A program made the translations under genes and the position numbers. Of a stretch of 36,489 bases of DNA, positions 31,613 through 36,489 are shown one piece after another. Each line of letters starts with the position of its first letter. Within the stretch, counting starts at the first letter, position 1. A model generated the notes under the pieces. It was not told the origin of the DNA and made no database searches. It worked only from the letters and a program-made list of their open reading frames with translations. The DNA comes from Desulfuromonas sp. (GTDB taxonomy: Bacteria; Desulfobacterota; Desulfuromonadia; Desulfuromonadales; SZUA-401), in assembly GCA_002869605.1 (NCBI GenBank), contig PKUI01000066.1, positions 1-36,489 of the forward strand, given 5' to 3'.

Positions 31613-31743
31613 GTTTTAAGGTGAGGTGAAATAAAAAAGGCCCGGTCCCGAGTCAATGGTAGCAAAGAATCGGGAGCAGGCTAGAAATAGTCGCGTATTT
31701 GTGGGGGATTTGGTGGATCGCTTAGCTTCGACTACTATTTCGC

Positions 31744-32181
31744 GTCGCCGGGGGCGCCCGGCAGCGCCTTACTTTTCTTTGATGGCAAAGAAAAGTAAGC
31801 AAAAGAAAGCCACCCCGAACTCCGTCACCCGATGATCGGGTGCCCTCGCTAGCCGGAAGTTTTAATCCAGCCGGCTCGCGTGCTCGCCAGACGGCAAGAT
31901 TAAAATCCCGGCACTCGGTGACTACACACGGGGCCCCGCAAAGGCCATGGAACAATCAAAGGCTCTTCCTTTTTCCCGTGTGACGCCGCCGGAGCAGCGA
32001 CGCTTCACGCTGAAACAGGCCGTAGAGTTGAGCGCAGCGAATGGCGAAGGCCCGGCGGGAAGCGTTGTTGCGTAGGGAACCCGCCGCGTGTCGGCGGGCA
32101 AGGAGGTCGGGCGCCCTTTTCTGCTTACTCTTTTGGGGCGTCACAAAAGAGTAAGGCGTCGTCAGGGGGCGCAACCCCTGG
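31744..32181 (-). repeat. Dispersed palindromic element, copy C (about 438 bp)
   Basis: Same orientation as copy B and opposite to copy A. The left end carries the terminal gccgggggcgcccggcagcg motif, then a perfect 14-bp stem CTTACTTTTCTTTG / CAAAGAAAAGTAAG with loop ATGG. The right end holds a perfect 12-bp stem CTTACTCTTTTG / CAAAAGAGTAAG and then the hairpin CAGGGG...CCCCTG (32163-32180), shared with the left end of copy A. The interior is very similar to copy B over its whole length. It lies between sucC and the transaldolase gene and contains no credible gene. The rest of this gap (31641-31743) shows nothing clear. Confidence 0.82.
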
Positions 32182-32210
32182 GTTCAGGTCCCCTGATTTC
32201 CGGATGAACC

Positions 32211-32855
32211 CTACTTCTTGGTTTTCTCCCAGTCGGCGAGGAACTTCTCGATGCCGATGTCTGTCAGGGGGTGCTTGGCAAGCTGCTGCATGACCGAGAA
32301 CGGGATGGTGGCGATATCGGCACCGATCAGCCCGGCGTTGAGCACGTGCATCGGGCTGCGTACCGAGGCGACGATGATCTCGGTGGTATAGCCGTAGTTG
32401 TCGAACAGGGTGCGGATCTGTTCGACCCCCTCCATGCCGTCCTGGCTGATGTCGTCGAGGCGACCGACGAAGGGGGAGACGTAGGTGGCTCCCGCCTTGG
32501 CGGCGAGTAGCGCCTGCAGCGGCGAGAAGATCAGGGTGACGTTGGTGCGGATCGACTCGGCGGTAAGAATGCGCGTTGCCTTGAGCCCCTCCTCGGTCAT
32601 CGGCAGCTTGATGACGATGTTGGGGTGGATCTTGGCCAGCTCGCGTGCTTCGGTGACCATCCCCTCGGCATCGAGGGCAATGACTTCGGCCGAGATCGGG
32701 CCGTCGACGAACGAGGTGATTTCAGTAATCACCTCCTTGAAGTCGCGGCCGCTCTTGGCGATCAGTGAGGGGTTGGTGGTTACGCCGTCTACCAGCCCGA
32801 GAGCCTGGGCCGCACGGATTTCATCCACATCGGCGGTGTCGATAAAGAATTTCAT
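32211..32855 (-). CDS. Transaldolase / fructose-6-phosphate aldolase family protein
   Basis: A 214-residue protein of the short (subtype 3B, TalC/MipB/Fsa-like) transaldolase family. The Schiff-base lysine is K83 in [12 protein letters not shown]. Other signatures are [12 protein letters not shown] at the start, [13 protein letters not shown] (24-36), [10 protein letters not shown] and [10 protein letters not shown]. Members of this size act either as transaldolase in the pentose phosphate pathway or as fructose-6-phosphate aldolase. Sequence alone does not decide, though most in this bacterial group are called transaldolase. AAGGAG lies eight to nine bases before the ATG. It is 43 bases after the TRASH-domain gene and probably in the same operon as folK. 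Confidence 0.94.
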   Translation of the reverse strand: MKFFIDTADVDEIRAAQALGLVDGVTTNPSLIAKSGRDFKEVITEITSFVDGPISAEVIALDAEGMVTEARELAKIHPNIVIKLPMTEEGLKATRILTAESIRTNVTLIFSPLQALLAAKAGATYVSPFVGRLDDISQDGMEGVEQIRTLFDNYGYTTEIIVASVRSPMHVLNAGLIGADIATIPFSVMQQLAKHPLTDIGIEKFLADWEKTKK

Positions 32856-32898
32856 GAGGTATCTCCTTGGTATGAAAATGGGTTGAAAATGTTAGTGA

Positions 32899-33168
32899 TC
32901 AGGCGCTGCGTTTAAATGCGTCGCGGCATTCGGTGGAGCAGAAGTGGTGCTGAACCCCCTTGATCGAGACGCTGAGGGCGTCCTGTCTGGGCAGAAACAT
33001 GCCGCACTGGGGGTCACGCACCATATCTTCTCCCTGCGACGATTTCTCGCGTGGGGGTTGGCGACGGGGTCCACCGAGGAGCCTGAAGAACACCGAGAGG
33101 ATCGACGAAACAAAGAAAATTACCAGAAACAGAATCAGAAGAAAAAAGATCTTGAGCACGCCGATCAC
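32899..33168 (-). CDS. Membrane-anchored TRASH-type metal-binding protein
   Basis: An 89-residue protein with one N-terminal membrane segment (about 5-28), a basic linker and a C-terminal metal-binding module: DPQCGMFLP (C55) followed by HFCSTECRDAF (C77, C81). This C-x21-C-x3-C pattern is that of TRASH/YHS-like domains, which bind zinc or copper-type metals or act as small adaptors. The start codon is GTG and overlaps the folK stop by four bases (GTGA), so the two are translationally coupled. The cellular role is unknown. Confidence 0.82.
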   Translation of the reverse strand: MIGVLKIFFLLILFLVIFFVSSILSVFFRLLGGPRRQPPREKSSQGEDMVRDPQCGMFLPRQDALSVSIKGVQHHFCSTECRDAFKRSA

Positions 33169-33659
33169 CAGTCCTTGTGGCGCAGGGTTACGCCGTTATC
33201 GTGCAGTTGTGCCAGCAGGTCCGAAAGGCTGAGGCCGATTCGCGGGTGTACGAGCTCGGGGCGTAGGTCGCACAATGGGACCAGTACGAAACGTCGCTCG
33301 TGCAGGCGCGGGTGGGGCAGGGTCAGCTCGTCACTGTCGCAACATTGTTCGTCGTACAGCAGCAGGTCGAGGTCGAGGGTGCGCGGGCCATGGTGGATGA
33401 GTCGTTCCCGTCCGGCCTCGGCCTCGATCTGCAGACAGAGGCGCAGCAGCGCCTCTGCGGAGAGTGTGGTCTGTAGTTCGAGCACCGCGTTGAAAAACAG
33501 TCCCTGACCTGCCGGTCCGCCCTGGGGCACGGTTTCGTAGAGCGGCGACGAGCGCAGCAGGCGTACGCCGGGCGCGGCTTCGAGCCGACGACGTCCCTGG
33601 CGCAGCAGTTCGAGACGTTCGCCGAGGTTGGAGCCGATCCCGAGGTATGCCGTATTCAT
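33165..33659 (-). CDS. folK: 2-amino-4-hydroxy-6-hydroxymethyldihydropteridine diphosphokinase
   Basis: A 164-residue enzyme of folate synthesis that transfers pyrophosphate from ATP to the hydroxymethyl pterin. HPPK signatures are present: AYLGIGSNLGER at the start, the ETVPQGGPAGQGLFFNAV segment, GPRTLDLDLLLYD (about 91-103, metal-binding aspartates) and LPHPRLHERRFVLVPL. Two ATGs are adjacent; the second (33659) has the better spacing from GGGAGG. The stop overlaps the start of the TRASH-domain gene. Confidence 0.96.
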   Translation of the reverse strand: MNTAYLGIGSNLGERLELLRQGRRRLEAAPGVRLLRSSPLYETVPQGGPAGQGLFFNAVLELQTTLSAEALLRLCLQIEAEAGRERLIHHGPRTLDLDLLLYDEQCCDSDELTLPHPRLHERRFVLVPLCDLRPELVHPRIGLSLSDLLAQLHDNGVTLRHKDW

Positions 33660-33801
33660 CATCCCCTCCCGCAGAAGCAGCGATTAAAGCACGCCGGGCG
33701 CGCTCCGTCAATCGTCGTTAAGCAGCCTGCAGCAGTAGCCGCAGCGGGTATACTTTGGGAACGATGATGTCGGGCCTTATTGGACAGGAAAGGAGGCGGG
33801 T

Positions 33802-36489
33802 GTGGGCGTAGCCTGGCACAGTATGACCCAGGAGCTGGTCTTCGAACGGCTGCAGTCGCGGCCTGCCGGCCTGGAGCTCGCCGAATACACGCAGCGCTTG
33901 CGTGAGCTGGGTCCCAATGCCCTGCCGGCTCCGCAGCCTCCTGGTCTGCTGAAGATCTTCCTGCATCAGTTTTTAAGCCCGCTGATCTATATCCTGCTGG
34001 TCGCCGGCACGGTTTCGCTGTTGATCGGCGAAGTAACCGACGGTGGCTTCATCTTCGCGGTGATCCTCCTGAATGCGACCCTCGGCGGTGTCCAGGAATG
34101 GAAGGCCGAGCGCAGCGCAGCCGCCTTGCAGCAGCTGCTGCATATCGAATGTCATGTGCGCAGGGATGGGCACGAGCAGATGTTGCCGGCCGAACAGTTG
34201 GTGCCGGGCGATATCGTGTTGCTCGAGTCGGGGAGCCGCATTCCTGCCGACCTGCGCCTGTTGGCGTGTCAGGGACTACGCATCGACGAGTCGCTGTTGA
34301 CCGGTGAGTCGGTGGCGGTACTCAAGCAGCCGGGGGCCGTCGGCGAAGAAGCCCCGCTCGGCGACCGCACCTGCATGGCCTACGGCGGCAGTACGGTGAT
34401 GTCGGGTCGAGCGACTGGGGTCGTGGTCACAACCGGGATCCGTACCGAAATCGGGGATATTGCCAGCGCGGTGACCTCCACGGAGGCAGTCAAGCCTCCC
34501 TTGGTACTGCGCATGGAACGTTTTGCCCGCCAGATCAGCCTGGTGGTGGTCGGGTTTGTGGTGTTGCTTGGAGCGGTTGCGGTGATCGAGGGGACCCCGC
34601 TGGCCGAGGTGTTTTTCATGTCGGTGGCGTTGGCGGTGTCGGCGATCCCCGAGGGGCTGCCGGTGGCCATGACCGTGGCGTTGTCGATCGCCACGGCACG
34701 CATGGCGCGTCGCAACGTGATTGTGCGTCGTCTGCCGGCGGTCGAGGCGTTGGGGAGCTGCACCTGTATTGCCAGCGACAAGACCGGCACCCTGACCGTG
34801 AATCGCCAGACCGTCAAGGCGGTGATGCTCCCTTCGGGGCTGCGCTATACCGTTTCGGGCGAGGGCTACAACGACGAAGGGGATGTGGTGCCGGTTGAGG
34901 GAGGCGACGGACGCCTCGGGCTGCAGGTGCTAAGACGCCTGACGCGTGCCGCGCTGATCTGCAACGAGGCTGAACTGTGGCGCCAGGAGGAGGGGTGGCA
35001 CGCCAGCGGTGACGCCGTCGATATCGCCCTGTTGGCGCTCGGTTACAAGCTTAAGCTCGACCCCGCAGTGCTCGCCGCGGAGTTGGAGGTGCTCAGCGAG
35101 ATCCCCTTCGAGTCGGAAAATCGCTATGCGGCGGTTCTGTGTCGCGATCGCGAGGGGGAGATGGTGTTCGCCAAGGGAGCGGTCGAGGCGATCCTTCCCT
35201 TTTGTGACACCATGCTGCTCGATGGCAGTGAATATATGGCTTTGCAGGAACACGAGGTCCTTGAAAAGACCTACGCCCTGGCGGAGTGGGGGTTCCGGGT
35301 GATCGCCGTGGCCGAAACCCGGCAGCCGGGGACGGTGGTGCAGCCTCTGCACCACGAAAATATGCCGCGCCTGACCCTGCTCGGGCTGGTCGGCCTGATC
35401 GATCCGCTGCGACCCGAAGCGACCCCGGCGGTAAGCCGCTGCCGCCGTGCCGGGGTGAGGGTGCTGATGGTTACCGGTGACCACCCGGCCACCGCGCTGG
35501 CCCTGGCGCGTGAACTCGGCATTGCACGAGGCGAAGAGCAGCTGGTGACCGGCAGTGACCTCGAGGCCGCGGGCGATCCGTCCCTGCCGGCTTATTTTGA
35601 TCTGGTCGAGCGGGGCCGGGTATTCAGCCGTGTGACGCCGCTGCAGAAGCTGCAGATCGTCGAAACCCTCGATCATCTCGGGCATTTCGTGGCGGTAACC
35701 GGTGACGGTGTAAACGACGCGCCGGCGCTGCGGCGCGCACACATCGGGGTGGCGATGGGCTCGGGGACCGACATCGCCAAGGATACCGCCTCGCTGCTGA
35801 TTACCGACGACGATTTTGCCTCGCTACAGGCCGGCATCGAAGAAGGACGCTTCGCCTACAACAACATCCGCAAGGTGATCTACCTGCTGATTTCGACCGG
35901 AGCCGCCGAACTCCTGCTCTTTTCCCTGGCGTTACTGTCAGGGCTGCCGCTGCCGCTGGCGGCGGTACAGTTATTGTGGCTGAACCTGGTGACCAACGGC
36001 ATTCAGGACGTGGCGTTGGCCTTCGAAGGGGGGGAGCCCGGAGTGCTCGAGCATCCGCCACGGCCACCGGGCGAAGGGATATTCAACCGCTTGATGATTC
36101 AGCAGACACTGGTTTCCGGTCTAGTCATGGGCGGGGTCGCATTTGCCAGCTGGTGGCAGCTGGTGGGAGAAGGGGTGCCGCTGGACGAAGCGCGTAATCA
36201 GCTGCTGCTGCTGATGGTGTTGTTGGAAAATGTCCATGTGTTCAATTGCCGTTCGGAAAGGTTCTCGGCGTTCAGGGTGCCTCTGTCGAGAAACTGGTTG
36301 CTGATCATCGGAGTCGTCGTTGCCCAATCGGTGCATATTGTCGCGATGCAGATGCCGATCATGCAGAGGGTGCTGTCCATCGTCCCGCTTTCATTAGCGG
36401 ATTGGCTACGTCTGGCCTTTGATGCATTGCTGCTCCTGATAGCGATGGAACTGTTCAAGGGCTTCAAAGGTTTCGTAGCGAGGCATAAG
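33802..36489 (+). CDS. P-type cation-transporting ATPase, truncated at window end
   Basis: A P2-type ATPase, 896 codons visible with no stop, so the C-terminus lies beyond the window. It is nearly full length for the family (about 900). The start is GTG at 33802, with AGGAGG five bases upstream. In order: a cation-ATPase N-terminal domain; membrane segments from about residue 50; an actuator domain with GDIVLLESGSRIPAD and TGES; the TM4 motif IPEGLP; the phosphorylation site D326 in SDKTGTLT; the nucleotide domain; the hinge TGDGVNDAP (D635/D639 region); and the TM6-like NLVTNGIQDVALAFE (728-742). The PEGLP motif is that of calcium and manganese pumps. In SERCA-type pumps TM6 reads N-x-x-x-D; here it is NLVTN, with a later D, so the ion may differ. 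The substrate is not certain. Confidence 0.93.
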   Translation, partial: MGVAWHSMTQELVFERLQSRPAGLELAEYTQRLRELGPNALPAPQPPGLLKIFLHQFLSPLIYILLVAGTVSLLIGEVTDGGFIFAVILLNATLGGVQEWKAERSAAALQQLLHIECHVRRDGHEQMLPAEQLVPGDIVLLESGSRIPADLRLLACQGLRIDESLLTGESVAVLKQPGAVGEEAPLGDRTCMAYGGSTVMSGRATGVVVTTGIRTEIGDIASAVTSTEAVKPPLVLRMERFARQISLVVVGFVVLLGAVAVIEGTPLAEVFFMSVALAVSAIPEGLPVAMTVALSIATARMARRNVIVRRLPAVEALGSCTCIASDKTGTLTVNRQTVKAVMLPSGLRYTVSGEGYNDEGDVVPVEGGDGRLGLQVLRRLTRAALICNEAELWRQEEGWHASGDAVDIALLALGYKLKLDPAVLAAELEVLSEIPFESENRYAAVLCRDREGEMVFAKGAVEAILPFCDTMLLDGSEYMALQEHEVLEKTYALAEWGFRVIAVAETRQPGTVVQPLHHENMPRLTLLGLVGLIDPLRPEATPAVSRCRRAGVRVLMVTGDHPATALALARELGIARGEEQLVTGSDLEAAGDPSLPAYFDLVERGRVFSRVTPLQKLQIVETLDHLGHFVAVTGDGVNDAPALRRAHIGVAMGSGTDIAKDTASLLITDDDFASLQAGIEEGRFAYNNIRKVIYLLISTGAAELLLFSLALLSGLPLPLAAVQLLWLNLVTNGIQDVALAFEGGEPGVLEHPPRPPGEGIFNRLMIQQTLVSGLVMGGVAFASWWQLVGEGVPLDEARNQLLLLMVLLENVHVFNCRSERFSAFRVPLSRNWLLIIGVVVAQSVHIVAMQMPIMQRVLSIVPLSLADWLRLAFDALLLLIAMELFKGFKGFVARHK

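Noticed and set aside
1..36489. tRNA, rRNA, CRISPR, insertion sequence, prophage or toxin-antitoxin pair
   Set aside because: No cloverleaf-like sequence, regular spacer-repeat array, transposase or integrase motif, or attachment duplication could be seen by reading.

Overview
The window looks like chromosome of a GC-rich, anaerobic, motile, metal- or electrode-respiring member of the Desulfuromonadales/Geobacterales group. The evidence is a porin plus multiheme cytochrome gene trio, a two-iron desulfoferrodoxin, succinyl-CoA ligase beside an unusually dense set of signalling genes, and several GG-N10-GC (sigma-54 type) promoter candidates in front of chemotaxis and two-component genes. This placement is inferred from gene content; no rRNA is present. 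I saw no tRNA, rRNA, CRISPR array, transposase or prophage.

Layout. 1-4.7 kb: the 3' end of a cheW-like gene, a methyl-accepting chemotaxis protein with two periplasmic zinc-binding (CZB-like) modules and a C-terminal CheR-docking pentapeptide, two single-domain response regulators (one cysteine-rich) and a small STAS/SpoIIAA-like protein. 4.7-5.5 kb: copy A of a dispersed palindromic element. 5.5-11 kb: proC, then a three-gene minus-strand operon (outer-membrane beta-barrel, 10-heme periplasmic cytochrome, 13-heme lipoprotein cytochrome) that fits a porin-cytochrome conduit moving electrons across the outer membrane. 11-12.3 kb: a cytochrome b5-like membrane protein overlapping an alpha/beta hydrolase. 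12.4-12.85 kb: element copy B. 12.9-15.1 kb: a receiver-GAF-GGDEF diguanylate cyclase and a PsiE-like membrane protein. 15.1-21 kb: six minus-strand genes (LbtU-like porin, MBL-fold hydrolase, unknown beta-rich protein, SH3 protein, M48 lipoprotein protease, CHASE2 adenylate cyclase).

21-26.6 kb: MFS transporter, FKBP-type isomerase, a kinase-like protein lacking its phospho-accepting histidine paired with cheD, desulfoferrodoxin, an ADP-ribosylglycohydrolase and a PPOx-fold flavoprotein. 26.7-29.2 kb: a two-gene operon of a BchE-like radical SAM enzyme and a KAS III-like ketosynthase, the best candidate here for an uncharacterised pathway. 29.2-31.4 kb: sucCD, with promoter and FadR-like operator sequences upstream. 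31.7-32.2 kb: element copy C. 32.2-33.7 kb: folK, a TRASH-type metal-binding protein and a transaldolase-family enzyme. 33.8 kb to the end: a P-type cation ATPase cut by the window edge.

The main points for follow-up are the 10+13 heme conduit, the radical SAM/ketosynthase pair, the His-less kinase next to CheD behind a strong sigma-54 site, and the three-copy palindromic element whose terminal hairpins change sequence while keeping their pairing.
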